A DNA stretch of 36,227 nucleotides from IMG/VR virus record IMGVR_UViG_3300044641_002125, positions 1-36,227 of that record, one strand, 5' to 3'. The translations under genes and the position numbers were made by a program. This document shows positions 19,478-26,260 of the stretch, piece by piece. This DNA is from a virus. The notes beneath the pieces are model-generated. The model saw only the letters and a program-made list of their open reading frames with translations, was not told the origin of the DNA and searched no databases. Each line of letters starts with the position of its first letter. Within the stretch, counting starts at the first letter, position 1.

Positions 19478-20292
19478 TAGGATTTAATGCACTTGGGCGA
19501 ATGGGAAGGTTTGCCAATCAGATGTTCCAATATGCAGCCTTAAAAGGTATTTCCAGAAAAATTGGAACAGATACTTGTATCCCTAATCATACTCAAGTAG
19601 TTGATGATGGAATTGGAAATAAATTAAGGACTGAATTGTTTGATTCTTTTGATCTGAATACAAAAGTTGGTCTCCTTAACAATGGACACGCTCCTGTTGT
19701 TAATGAGAGATTTTTTCATTTTGATGAAGAACTTTTTAATCTCTGTCCAGACCACGTAAGTCTTCAAGGATATTTTCAAACAGAAAAATATTTCAAGCAT
19801 ATTGAAGATGAAATCAGAGAAGAGTTTACCTTTAAAGGTGAAATTCTTTCTCCTTGTAAAGAAATGATTTCTTCTGTAGATAATCCGATTGCTTTACATG
19901 TTCGTCGAACAGATTATGTAACTAATAGTGCAAATCATCCTCCTTGTTCTTTGGAGTATTATGAGGCAGCATTGGAGCATTTTGATAAAGATAGAAACGT
20001 TATTGTGTTCTCTGACGATCCTGCCTGGTGTAACCAACAAGAATTGTTTTCTGATGATCGATTTATGATTTCCGAAAATACAGACAACAGAGTTGACTTA
20101 TGTTTGATGTCTCTTTGCGATGATTTTATTATTGCAAACTCATCATTCTCTTGGTGGGGAGCTTGGTTATCAACAAACAAAGATAAAAAAGTTATTGCAC
20201 CTTCACAGTGGTTTGGAAAGGAAGGATATACAAAAGATCATGATACTAAAGATTTAATCCCAGATAGTTGGACTAGAATTACCAATGGATAA
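19474..20292 (+). CDS. Second GT11 alpha-1,2-fucosyltransferase-family protein, 272 aa
   Basis: GRMGRFANQMFQYAAL at the N-terminus, ALHVRRTDYVTN (HxRRxD-type, complete) and FIIANSSFSWWGAWLS mark it as GT11. It is a diverged paralogue of 17820; compare CPDHVSLQGYFQTEKYF with CPDNSSLLGHFESYHYF. It is followed by a GT25 gene with an 8-bp overlap. As for the paralogue, the donor could be GDP-fucose from the host or phage-made GDP-L-galactose. Confidence 0.9.
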   Translation: MIGFNALGRMGRFANQMFQYAALKGISRKIGTDTCIPNHTQVVDDGIGNKLRTELFDSFDLNTKVGLLNNGHAPVVNERFFHFDEELFNLCPDHVSLQGYFQTEKYFKHIEDEIREEFTFKGEILSPCKEMISSVDNPIALHVRRTDYVTNSANHPPCSLEYYEAALEHFDKDRNVIVFSDDPAWCNQQELFSDDRFMISENTDNRVDLCLMSLCDDFIIANSSFSWWGAWLSTNKDKKVIAPSQWFGKEGYTKDHDTKDLIPDSWTRITNG

Positions 20293-21088
20293 AAATAAAT
20301 CTGCACATAAATTAAAAGGTCTTCCGAAGATTTACTGGTTAAATTTAGACGCCGATACAGAAAGACGTGAGTATATGGAGCAGCAGTTCCAATACTGGGA
20401 GATTGAAAACCATACTCGCATCTCTGGATATGATGGTAGAGTTGATGATGTTGCTTGTCATCTTAAAGGAAGGATTCCTGACAATGTAAGTCAAAATGAA
20501 CTTGGTTGTTGTATGTCTCATCTTAAGGCAATTAAAACCTTTTATGAGGAGACTGATGATGAATATTGTTTGATTCTTGAGGATGATGTAAATTTTGATA
20601 TTGTAAAATATTGGAACTTTACTTGGACAGAGTTTTTCTCTCTTGCTCCTTATGATTGGGATTGTTTGCAACTAACAACTATCTGTACTGGTGATATTCA
20701 CGTTAGATTACATTTGAAGTTTATTAATGATTTTTCTGCAGCAATTTATTTGATTACTCGTCATCATGCTGCAAAACTAATGAGAAATCATGTTCGTGGA
20801 GATAAATTTAAATTAGATAATGGTGTAAAACCAAGGGCTGTTTCTGAAGATACAATTTTAGAAACGGGTAAGACATATACAATTCCTTTGTTTTTGTATA
20901 ACTTGAATATGGGGTCTACTATTCATACTGACCATCTTAGTATCTTCCATAAAGGACCACACGATGCTTTGCTAAATTATTGGCAACAACAAGGTGCTAC
21001 GATCGATATTAGGGAACATATGAATTATGATCCTTATTTGGGGAGAATCGTTGAGAGTTCTGCACCCCCACCACAACAAAATGCTTGA
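20285..21088 (+). CDS. GT25 family (LPS/LOS-type) glycosyltransferase, 267 aa
   Basis: IYWLNLDADTERREYMEQQF is the GT25 opening (x-I-x-L-x-x-x-x-x-R-R), NELGCCMSHLKAIKTF the cysteine-serine-His motif, and CLILEDDVNF the acidic donor site. These enzymes add galactose or glucose to lipooligosaccharide in bacteria and collagen in eukaryotes. It is the last of the sugar cluster. A promoter for the porin begins inside its final codons (TTGACA 21085), so the cluster ends here without an obvious terminator before it. Confidence 0.85.
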   Translation: MDKNKSAHKLKGLPKIYWLNLDADTERREYMEQQFQYWEIENHTRISGYDGRVDDVACHLKGRIPDNVSQNELGCCMSHLKAIKTFYEETDDEYCLILEDDVNFDIVKYWNFTWTEFFSLAPYDWDCLQLTTICTGDIHVRLHLKFINDFSAAIYLITRHHAAKLMRNHVRGDKFKLDNGVKPRAVSEDTILETGKTYTIPLFLYNLNMGSTIHTDHLSIFHKGPHDALLNYWQQQGATIDIREHMNYDPYLGRIVESSAPPPQQNA

Positions 21089-21114
21089 CATGATCCCAAA
21101 GAGAGTGTTAAAAT
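21085..21114 (+). promoter_or_regulatory. Sigma70-type promoter for the porin gene
   Basis: TTGACA (21085-21090) and TAAAAT (21109-21114) are spaced 18 bp. The -35 overlaps the stop codon of the GT25 gene. The expected +1 near 21121 is the first base of a hairpin. Confidence 0.75.
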
Positions 21115-21120
21115 AGTCAG

Positions 21121-21146
21121 ACCTTGAGGAAACTTAAGGTTTTTTT
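21121..21146 (+). promoter_or_regulatory. 5'-end hairpin with T-run at the porin promoter start
   Basis: ACCTTGAG (21121-21128) and CTTAAGGT (21133-21140) pair over a GAAA tetraloop, with T 21140-21146 following. It has terminator shape, and could stop transcripts arriving from the sugar cluster. It also coincides with the predicted +1, so it would be the extreme 5' hairpin of the porin mRNA. Confidence 0.6.
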
Positions 21147-21172
21147 CATATTCTATAGAAGAAATAAATTTT

Positions 21173-22666
21173 ATGAAACTCAAACAACTGATGCTTGCAC
21201 CTGTTGCTCTGGGAATGGTTGCCCCTGTTGCTGCGAATGCCGCAGACCTTAATATGGCAGCAGTCAATCAATATTCCTCTGAGCAGGTTACTAGCGTCAA
21301 CCAACTTTCTGATGTGCAACCAACCGATTGGGCATATCAGGCACTTAGCAACCTCGTAGAGCGTTATGGTTGCGTTGCTGGTTATGCCAACGGCACTTAT
21401 GGTGGCAGTAAGGCAATGACCCGCTATGAGGCAGCAGCACTTCTGAATGCTTGCCTGGATCGTGTAACTGAAAATACTGATGAACTCAAGCGTCTTGCTG
21501 ATGAGTTCCGTAATGAACTGACTGTTATTCAAGGTTCTGTTGCTAAACTGGAAACTCAGGTTGGACAACTTGAAGCAACCCAATTCTCAACCACTACTAA
21601 ACTGAAAGGTGAAGCATCTTTCGTTCTTGGTGGTGTTGATAATGCTTGGACCCCTGGTTCTACTGCAAGCACCAATGTTGGTAATACTGCTTTTAATTAC
21701 GATCTTCGTATCAATCTTGATACTTCTTTCACTGGTAAAGACCTGCTCCGCACTCGTCTGCGTTCTGGCAACTTCTCTTCACAACCCTTTGGTTCTTCTT
21801 CTTCCCTGTTCAAACTGGACAAGGCAGAGAGTACTGCTGATGCTGTGAAACTTGACCGTCTGTACTACAGCTTCCCTGGACTTGCTAAGGGTGTGACTCT
21901 GACTGCTGGTGCTCTGGTTCGTAACACTGAGATGACTTGGATTCCTTCTGCTTATAAGTCGGATGTTCTGGACTTCTTCCAACTTGCTGGTGCCCCTGGT
22001 GTCTATAACAAGGCAACTGGTTCTGGTTTCGGTGCTCAGTGGGTCCAAGGTAAAAAGGGTTTTGTTGCTGGTCTGAACTATGTTGCTCAAGGTGGATCTG
22101 ATTCCACTAAAGGTGAGTTTAACGAAAAGGGTTCTCTGAACACTCTTGCTCAGATTGGTTATCGTGCTCCTAATTATGGCGCTGCATTCGGTTATCGTTA
22201 TGGTACTGAAGGCACCCGTGTTCGCACTTTCAACGGTATTCTTGGTTCTTCTGGTGCTCTTGCTCCTGGTCAAACCTCTAATGGTTATGCTCTGAGTGCT
22301 TACTGGCAACCTTCCAAGTCTGGCATCATTCCTTCTGTGAGTGGTGGTTACGGTTGGAACACTGTAAGCTTGAATGCTGAAGGTCAAGCAACTCCTAATG
22401 GTGCTACCGATTCGCAAACTTGGTATGCTGGTCTCCAGTGGTCTGATGTGTTTGCTAAGGGCAACTCTGCTGGCTTCGCTATCGGTCAACCTGGTAATGC
22501 AGAAGGTCTTGAGAAAGACGCAACGATGTGGGAAGTATTCTATAAGTATCGTGTAAGCGATAATATTACAGTTACTCCTGCAGTGTTCTATGTGTCAAAC
22601 AATCAGGCACTTGCAGATACCTCCTCTAACTATGGTGGGGTAGTTCAAACTACTTTCCGTTTCTGA
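21173..22666 (+). CDS. Cyanobacterial-type SLH/OprB outer-membrane porin, 497 aa
   Basis: Signal peptide (MKLKQLMLAPVALGMVAPVAANA, mature from about residue 24), then an SLH-like domain from about residue 50 (DWAYQALSNLVERYG, then MTRYEAAALLNACLD) that anchors to peptidoglycan. A coiled-coil linker (ELKRLADEFRNELTVIQ) follows, then a beta-barrel ending VVQTTFRF with the terminal Phe of outer-membrane proteins. This is the architecture of the Som/iron-uptake porins of cyanobacteria. Codons such as CTG and CGT are more frequent than in neighbours, as for highly expressed or host-derived genes. It would alter host outer-membrane permeability during infection. Confidence 0.92.
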   Translation: MKLKQLMLAPVALGMVAPVAANAADLNMAAVNQYSSEQVTSVNQLSDVQPTDWAYQALSNLVERYGCVAGYANGTYGGSKAMTRYEAAALLNACLDRVTENTDELKRLADEFRNELTVIQGSVAKLETQVGQLEATQFSTTTKLKGEASFVLGGVDNAWTPGSTASTNVGNTAFNYDLRINLDTSFTGKDLLRTRLRSGNFSSQPFGSSSSLFKLDKAESTADAVKLDRLYYSFPGLAKGVTLTAGALVRNTEMTWIPSAYKSDVLDFFQLAGAPGVYNKATGSGFGAQWVQGKKGFVAGLNYVAQGGSDSTKGEFNEKGSLNTLAQIGYRAPNYGAAFGYRYGTEGTRVRTFNGILGSSGALAPGQTSNGYALSAYWQPSKSGIIPSVSGGYGWNTVSLNAEGQATPNGATDSQTWYAGLQWSDVFAKGNSAGFAIGQPGNAEGLEKDATMWEVFYKYRVSDNITVTPAVFYVSNNQALADTSSNYGGVVQTTFRF

Positions 22667-22690
22667 TAAACTACTCATAATATGAGTGGA

Positions 22691-22716
22691 AGCACCCCTT
22701 TCTGGGGTGCTTTTTT
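22691..22716 (+). terminator. Rho-independent terminator after the porin
   Basis: AGCACCCC (22691-22698) and GGGGTGCT (22704-22711) form a perfect 8-bp stem with a 5-nt loop, followed by six T. It insulates pstS from porin transcription. Confidence 0.92.
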
Positions 22717-22729
22717 ATGAAAACCAAAC

Positions 22730-22774
22730 CTTAACCAAATCTTAGTGGACTTTAAAGTTTCCTTCCAGTATTAT
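22730..22774 (+). promoter_or_regulatory. Pho box plus -10 element for pstS
   Basis: CTTAACCA (22730-22737) matches the cyanobacterial Pho-box half-site PyTTAAPyPyT/A exactly. CTTAGTGG (22741-22748) and TTAAAGTT (22752-22759) are weaker copies at the expected 11-bp steps. TATTAT (22769-22774) follows nine bases later as a -10, with no -35, which is typical of PhoB-activated promoters. This suggests pstS responds to host phosphate starvation. Confidence 0.7.
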
Positions 22775-22809
22775 TACTTACGAAGTCAATTCACTTCTAA
22801 AACTCTTTT

Positions 22810-23772
22810 ATGAAACTCAAAAACTTTATTGCTATTGGTCTAGTTGCTGCTCCTGCTGCTGCTCTTGCTGGACCTGCTCTGAATGGTGCTGGTGCTACCT
22901 TCCCTGCACCGATTTATCAACGATGGTTCCAAGATTATGCACGAACTTCTGGGAATAGGGTTAATTATCAGTCCGTTGGTTCTGGCGCTGGTGTTCGTCA
23001 ATTTATTGCGGGCACAGTTGACTTCGGAGCAAGTGACGAACCAATCAAACCAGCAGAAGCAGCAAAGGTGAAGCGTGGTGTCGTTCAAATCCCTATGGTT
23101 GGTGGGACGATTGCTGTTGCTTATAACAAGCCTGGATGCAAACTGAAACTCACTCAGAAACAAACTGTTGATATTTTTTCTGGTCGCATTAAGAACTGGA
23201 ACCAAGTTGGATGTACTGCTGGTCCTATGACTGTGGTTCATCGTTCTGATGGTTCTGGAACCACTTATGCATTCACTAACTCTCTTGATGCCTTTGGTGG
23301 TTGGAAACCTGGTGTTGGTAAATCTGTAAATTGGCCTGTTGGTGTTGGTGCTAAGGGTAACGAGGGCGTCTCTGGAACTATTAAAAACACTCCTGGTGGC
23401 ATTGGTTATGTGAATACTGGATTTGTTCGTGCCAACAAACTCCAAGCTGCTGTACTTCAAAACAAGGCAGGTAAGTTCGTTGGACCTTCTGCTGTGACTG
23501 GATCTGCTGCTCTGAATGGTATTACTCTAGATGCAAACCTTGCTGGTGAGAACCCCAATCCTGCTGGTGTAAATGCATACCCCATTTCTACCCTGACTTG
23601 GATCCTTGCATATAAAAAAGGTAATGGCGCAAAGACGAATGATATCCGTGCCGCTATCAATTATGCTCTAAGCACTAAGGCACAATCTATTGCTGATGAC
23701 CTTGGATATGTTCCTCTTTCGGGAAGTGTTCTCAATAAAGCACGTCTTGTTGTTGGTCGTATCGGTCAATAA
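22810..23772 (+). CDS. pstS: PstS phosphate-binding periplasmic protein, 320 aa
   Basis: Signal peptide (MKLKNFIAIGLVAAPAAALA), then GAGATFPAPIYQRWFQDY, the PstS opening, SVGSGAGVRQFIAG and VDFGASDEP (phosphate-binding loop), VVHRSDGSGTTYAF (second phosphate loop) and TPGGIGYV. It delivers phosphate to the host PstCAB transporter, which is not encoded here. Cyanophage pstS genes have been shown to be induced in phosphate-starved hosts. Flanked by terminators on both sides, so it is a single-gene unit with the Pho-box promoter. Confidence 0.95.
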   Translation: MKLKNFIAIGLVAAPAAALAGPALNGAGATFPAPIYQRWFQDYARTSGNRVNYQSVGSGAGVRQFIAGTVDFGASDEPIKPAEAAKVKRGVVQIPMVGGTIAVAYNKPGCKLKLTQKQTVDIFSGRIKNWNQVGCTAGPMTVVHRSDGSGTTYAFTNSLDAFGGWKPGVGKSVNWPVGVGAKGNEGVSGTIKNTPGGIGYVNTGFVRANKLQAAVLQNKAGKFVGPSAVTGSAALNGITLDANLAGENPNPAGVNAYPISTLTWILAYKKGNGAKTNDIRAAINYALSTKAQSIADDLGYVPLSGSVLNKARLVVGRIGQ

Positions 23773-23808
23773 TGTAAGCATTTATACTTACTAAAGTCAG
23801 AATTCTCT

Positions 23809-23838
23809 AACAAGGGTGGGTTTTCCCCCTTGTTTTTT
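23809..23838 (+). terminator. Rho-independent terminator after pstS
   Basis: AACAAGGG (23809-23816) and CCCTTGTT (23827-23834) form a perfect 8-bp stem over a 10-nt loop, followed by six T (23833-23838). Confidence 0.9.
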
Positions 23839-23858
23839 CTTTAGATTTCCTATATAAT
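23830..23858 (+). promoter_or_regulatory. Promoter of the hli-petF unit
   Basis: A perfect TATAAT (23853-23858) lies 17 bp after TTGTTT (23830-23835), a weak -35 embedded in the pstS terminator. The same terminator/-35 overlap occurs at 8417. The start would be near 23865, 20 bp before the ATG at 23886. Confidence 0.55.
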
Positions 23859-23885
23859 TGTGTAACAGTTCTTTACAAAACCATT

Positions 23886-24095
23886 ATGACTGTAACAACT
23901 AATGATCGTGGACAACAAAACATGTGGGCAATTGAGCCACCTGTTTACATTTCTGATGAAGATGCAAAGAAGTATGGGATGAAAAGTTATGCTGAACGAG
24001 CCGAATCTGCTAATGGTCGCTGGGCTATGCTTGGGATCGTGGCTGGTTTTATCTCTTATGCCCTGACAGGGAATCTGTTTTTTGGTGTAATTTGA
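23886..24095 (+). CDS. hli: High-light-inducible protein (HLIP), 69 aa
   Basis: The chlorophyll-binding helix reads AERAESANGRWAMLGIVAG (ExxNGR-A-MLG signature), followed by FISYALTGNLFFG. The N-terminus carries the linker PPVYISDEDAKKYGMKSY, as in cyanobacterial and phage HLIPs. HLIPs bind chlorophyll and carotenoid in thylakoid membranes and quench excess energy, protecting photosystem II. The first gene of a unit with ferredoxin and a second, shorter HLIP. Confidence 0.95.
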   Translation: MTVTTNDRGQQNMWAIEPPVYISDEDAKKYGMKSYAERAESANGRWAMLGIVAGFISYALTGNLFFGVI

Positions 24096-24098
24096 GAC

Positions 24099-24127
24099 TT
24101 GACAATGACTTCAATTATCTTTACAAT
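24099..24127 (+). promoter_or_regulatory. Sigma70-type promoter upstream of petF
   Basis: TTGACA (24099-24104) and TACAAT (24122-24127) with a 17-bp spacer. Start expected near 24134, which would leave a 60-nt leader before petF. It overlaps a possible small gene (24105-24191). Confidence 0.65.
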
Positions 24128-24191
24128 GACTAGTGTTGCCTTTTTTGTTTTACTGGCACACTCAGTCAATCAACTTTCAGAAACTTATTAA
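24105..24191 (+). CDS. Possible 28-aa membrane peptide
   Basis: A 28-codon frame (MTSIIFTMTSVAFFVLLAHS...) fills the gap between hli and petF, with a single membrane segment and a short polar tail (VNQLSETY). It ends 3 bp before petF. I compared it mentally with small photosystem subunits (PsbN, PsbT, PsbM, PetN, PsaJ, PsaM) and found no match. The overlapping promoter at 24099 argues for caution. Confidence 0.4.
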   Translation: MTSIIFTMTSVAFFVLLAHSVNQLSETY

Positions 24192-24194
24192 TTT

Positions 24195-24485
24195 ATGACG
24201 TACAATGTTACTCTCCGCTCTCCCGATGGCACCGAAACCATTATTCAGTGTGATGAGGATACTTACATTCTTGACGCAGCAGAAGAGGTGGGTGCCGATC
24301 TTCCATATTCCTGCCGTGCAGGTGCATGTTCATCTTGTGCAGCAAAAGTAATTGAGGGGACAGTTGATAACGAAGATCAAACATTTCTTGATGATGACCA
24401 ACTCGCAGAAGGATTTATTCTGACTTGTACTGCATATCCTAAATCGGATTGTGTTATCCTCATTGAGCAAGAGGAAAACCTGTGA
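24195..24485 (+). CDS. petF: Plant-type [2Fe-2S] ferredoxin, 96 aa
   Basis: Cluster ligands C40, C45, C48 ([15 protein letters not shown]) and C78 (LTCTAYP) sit at the invariant CxxxxCxxC...C spacing. Full-length for the PetF type. It carries electrons from photosystem I to NADP reductase, nitrite reductase or bilin reductases. Phage copies may redirect electrons to phage-favoured reactions such as ribonucleotide reduction. The stop overlaps the next start (GTGA). Confidence 0.95.
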   Translation: MTYNVTLRSPDGTETIIQCDEDTYILDAAEEVGADLPYSCRAGACSSCAAKVIEGTVDNEDQTFLDDDQLAEGFILTCTAYPKSDCVILIEQEENL

Positions 24486-24757
24486 CTGCTGGAATGCTTG
24501 GGCAGTTCGCATTCGCTCTTCAAGAACTGGGATGGGACGCCAACGATGAACTCTCTGTTGAGATTGGTGGCGTAGCAGTAACTGGAACTGCAACTCACCC
24601 AGACGCAAACGCAAAGTGGGCGAAACCATTTGGAACTGTAACTTACCAGAACGACGCTTTTATTGTTATCAAGAATAAAACCAGAAGTCCTATGGTCTTC
24701 TCCCAACCCAATCCAGAACTTAAACAACAACACCCTTACAAAGGAGAAAAACAATGA
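24482..24757 (+). CDS. Conserved hypothetical protein, 91 aa, GTG start
   Basis: Begins at GTG 24482 in a 4-bp overlap with petF. The sequence includes [18 protein letters not shown] and [12 protein letters not shown], suggesting a small beta-barrel. No Cys and no membrane segment. It ends in a 4-bp overlap with the second hli, so the three genes are translationally coupled. Its role next to ferredoxin is unknown. Confidence 0.7.
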   Translation: MTAGMLGQFAFALQELGWDANDELSVEIGGVAVTGTATHPDANAKWAKPFGTVTYQNDAFIVIKNKTRSPMVFSQPNPELKQQHPYKGEKQ

Positions 24758-24861
24758 ACGAAAGAGCAGAACGTATTAACGGTTGGGCAGCAATGATTGG
24801 CATTATTGCTGCGATGGGTAGCTATGCCGCTACCGGACAAATCATCCCCGGAATTTGGTGA
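24754..24861 (+). CDS. hli: Minimal high-light-inducible protein, 35 aa
   Basis: The whole protein is essentially the chlorophyll-binding helix: ERAERINGWAAMIGIIAAMG, followed by YAATGQIIPGIW. The ExxNG-xx-AMIG signature is kept, but the N-terminal linker of normal HLIPs is missing. Short phage HLIPs of this type are known. It follows AAGGAGAAAAACA, a strong ribosome-binding site. It would insert in the thylakoid membrane, probably as a dimer with other HLIPs. Confidence 0.88.
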   Translation: MNERAERINGWAAMIGIIAAMGSYAATGQIIPGIW

Positions 24862-24874
24862 GATGGAGGTCAAA

Positions 24875-25402
24875 ATGCGTAGCGAAGGTTATACTATTCC
24901 TGAAGTTCAATTTGAATTTCGGGAATCTGGTGAATTTGTAACTCGTACATCTTCCGAACTTTTCAATGGAAAGCGTGTGGTCATTTTTAGTCTGCCTGGT
25001 GCTTTCACTCCTACTTGCAGTGCCTATCAGCTTCCTGGATTCGAAGAGAAATACGACGACTTTGTTGGTCTCGGCATCGATGATATTTACTGCATCTCTG
25101 TTAATGATGGGTTTGTAATGAATGCCTGGGCTAAAGACCAGAACATTGAGAAAGTAACTCTCATTCCAGATGGCAATGCATATTTCACACGTTCTATGGG
25201 AATGCTTGTCAATAAGTCCAACCTTGGTTTCGGCAATCGCTCTTGGCGTTATGCTGCGGTCGTGGATAACGGAATCATCGAAAAACTATTCGTTGAAGCG
25301 GGGCAACGGGACAATGCTGACACCGACCCTTACGAAGCGACTACTCCAGAAAATGTTTTCGAATATGTGAAAACAACAGTTCGAGAAACTGTTTCTGCTT
25401 AA
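24875..25402 (+). CDS. Peroxiredoxin (Prx5/AhpE-like), 175 aa
   Basis: SLPGAFTPTCSAYQLPGFEE holds the peroxidatic Cys48 in the PxxxTxxC context of the Prx5 subfamily. Later, MGMLVNKSNLGFGNRSWRY and the C-terminal VEAGQRDN are also Prx5-typical. It reduces peroxides with thioredoxin or glutathione. The start ATG 24875 is chosen because GGAGG lies five bases before it; ATG 24863 lacks such a site. It is the last gene of the hli-petF unit and ends in a terminator. Together with Dps it forms a peroxide and iron defence. Confidence 0.9.
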   Translation: MRSEGYTIPEVQFEFRESGEFVTRTSSELFNGKRVVIFSLPGAFTPTCSAYQLPGFEEKYDDFVGLGIDDIYCISVNDGFVMNAWAKDQNIEKVTLIPDGNAYFTRSMGMLVNKSNLGFGNRSWRYAAVVDNGIIEKLFVEAGQRDNADTDPYEATTPENVFEYVKTTVRETVSA

Positions 25403-25411
25403 ACATAATTA

Positions 25412-25436
25412 AGCGTCTCAAAGAGGCGCTTTTTTT
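25412..25436 (+). terminator. Rho-independent terminator after peroxiredoxin
   Basis: AGCGTCTC (25412-25419) and GAGGCGCT (25423-25430) form an 8-bp stem with one G:U and a 3-nt loop, followed by seven T (25430-25436). Confidence 0.88.
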
Positions 25437-25443
25437 ATAAATA
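25436..25443 (+). promoter_or_regulatory. T4-type late promoter (TATAAATA)
   Basis: A perfect TATAAATA overlaps the end of the terminator T-run, 24 bp before the ATG at 25468. It matches the T4 late consensus and would switch on the lysis-like genes downstream late in infection. Confidence 0.7.
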
Positions 25444-25467
25444 TCTGAGTGTTTAGAGTAATATCCA

Positions 25468-26139
25468 ATGACCCTAGATCTTCATAACTTTTTTAAATTT
25501 TATGATGATGGTAATGCGAATCACGTAGCAGCGGTTCAATGGTTAGAGGATAACCTACCTGCTCAATTTTTAGATGATGCGGAGACTGACTGGATTGGAA
25601 TGTTCAGAACGAAACCACCAACTCCAGAAGTTCTTGCAGTTCCATACTTCAATCAAGTAGATAACTACAGAGATGCACATAGAACTTGTAACAGTTCATC
25701 GTGCGCTATGTGCCTTGCTTTCCTCAAGCCAGGAAGCATCAAAGGCGACGATGAATATGTCAAGAAAGTATTTGCGATTGGTGACACTACTGACCATGCG
25801 GTTCAGACGAAAGTTCTGGCAGGTTATGGAATTAAGTCACACTTTAGTTACAATCTTTCTTTTGCTGACATTGATAAGAGTCTTGATGCTGGGAAACCTG
25901 TTGTTATTGGTATCCTGCATCGCGGTTCTTTATCTGCACCTACTGGTGGGCACATGTGTGTTGTAATCGGTAAGACTCCAGATGGAAAGGGATATTACAT
26001 TAACGATCCATATGGTTCACTCAACGATAACTATACTGGACCCGTAACGAATGGTAAGAAAACCATTTACACCAAAGCAGTTCTCAAACATCGTTGGTGC
26101 CCAGGAGGAAATGATGGGTGGGGAAGGATCTTCGACTGA
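25468..26139 (+). CDS. C39-like cysteine peptidase with shared N-terminal module, 223 aa
   Basis: Residues 1-48 (LDLHNFFKFYDDGNANHV, then AVQWLEDNLPAQFLDD) are a module also found at the start of the endolysin at 26247. The rest is a peptidase C39-like 2 domain: VPYFNQVDNYRDAHRTCN with the candidate catalytic Cys in the following SSSCAMCLAF, then GGHMCVVIG (His) and YYINDPYG (Asp). It could cleave peptide cross-links in peptidoglycan or bind as an inactive peptidase fold. Driven by the late promoter at 25436. Confidence 0.82.
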   Translation: MTLDLHNFFKFYDDGNANHVAAVQWLEDNLPAQFLDDAETDWIGMFRTKPPTPEVLAVPYFNQVDNYRDAHRTCNSSSCAMCLAFLKPGSIKGDDEYVKKVFAIGDTTDHAVQTKVLAGYGIKSHFSYNLSFADIDKSLDAGKPVVIGILHRGSLSAPTGGHMCVVIGKTPDGKGYYINDPYGSLNDNYTGPVTNGKKTIYTKAVLKHRWCPGGNDGWGRIFD

Positions 26140-26260
26140 GTTTAAAAAAAAGATTCTGGAAGAAGTGAAGAAACTCACAAATCAAGGTAAACATAAAGAA
26201 GCAAGTGAATTATTCGATATATACTTTCCAAATATAGGAGGCAACAATGGCAAGAATTGA
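26114..26260 (+). CDS. Small charged helical protein, 48 aa
   Basis: Begins MGGEGSSTEFKKKILEEVKK, then a helical segment (KEASELFDIYF). AGGAGG lies five bases before ATG 26114. The gene overlaps the peptidase gene by 26 bp and the endolysin by 14 bp. Located between two cell-wall enzymes, it could be an accessory protein, but nothing identifies the role. Confidence 0.6.
   Translation: MGGEGSSTEFKKKILEEVKKLTNQGKHKEASELFDIYFPNIGGNNGKN

Noticed and set aside
21779-22489. 236-codon open frame on the minus strand
   Set aside because: Antisense to the porin. It arises from the porin's biased codon use and has no protein-like composition or ribosome site.
22840-23460. 206-codon open frame on the minus strand
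   Set aside because: Antisense to pstS, Ser/Arg/Asn-rich nonsense composition, no start signal.
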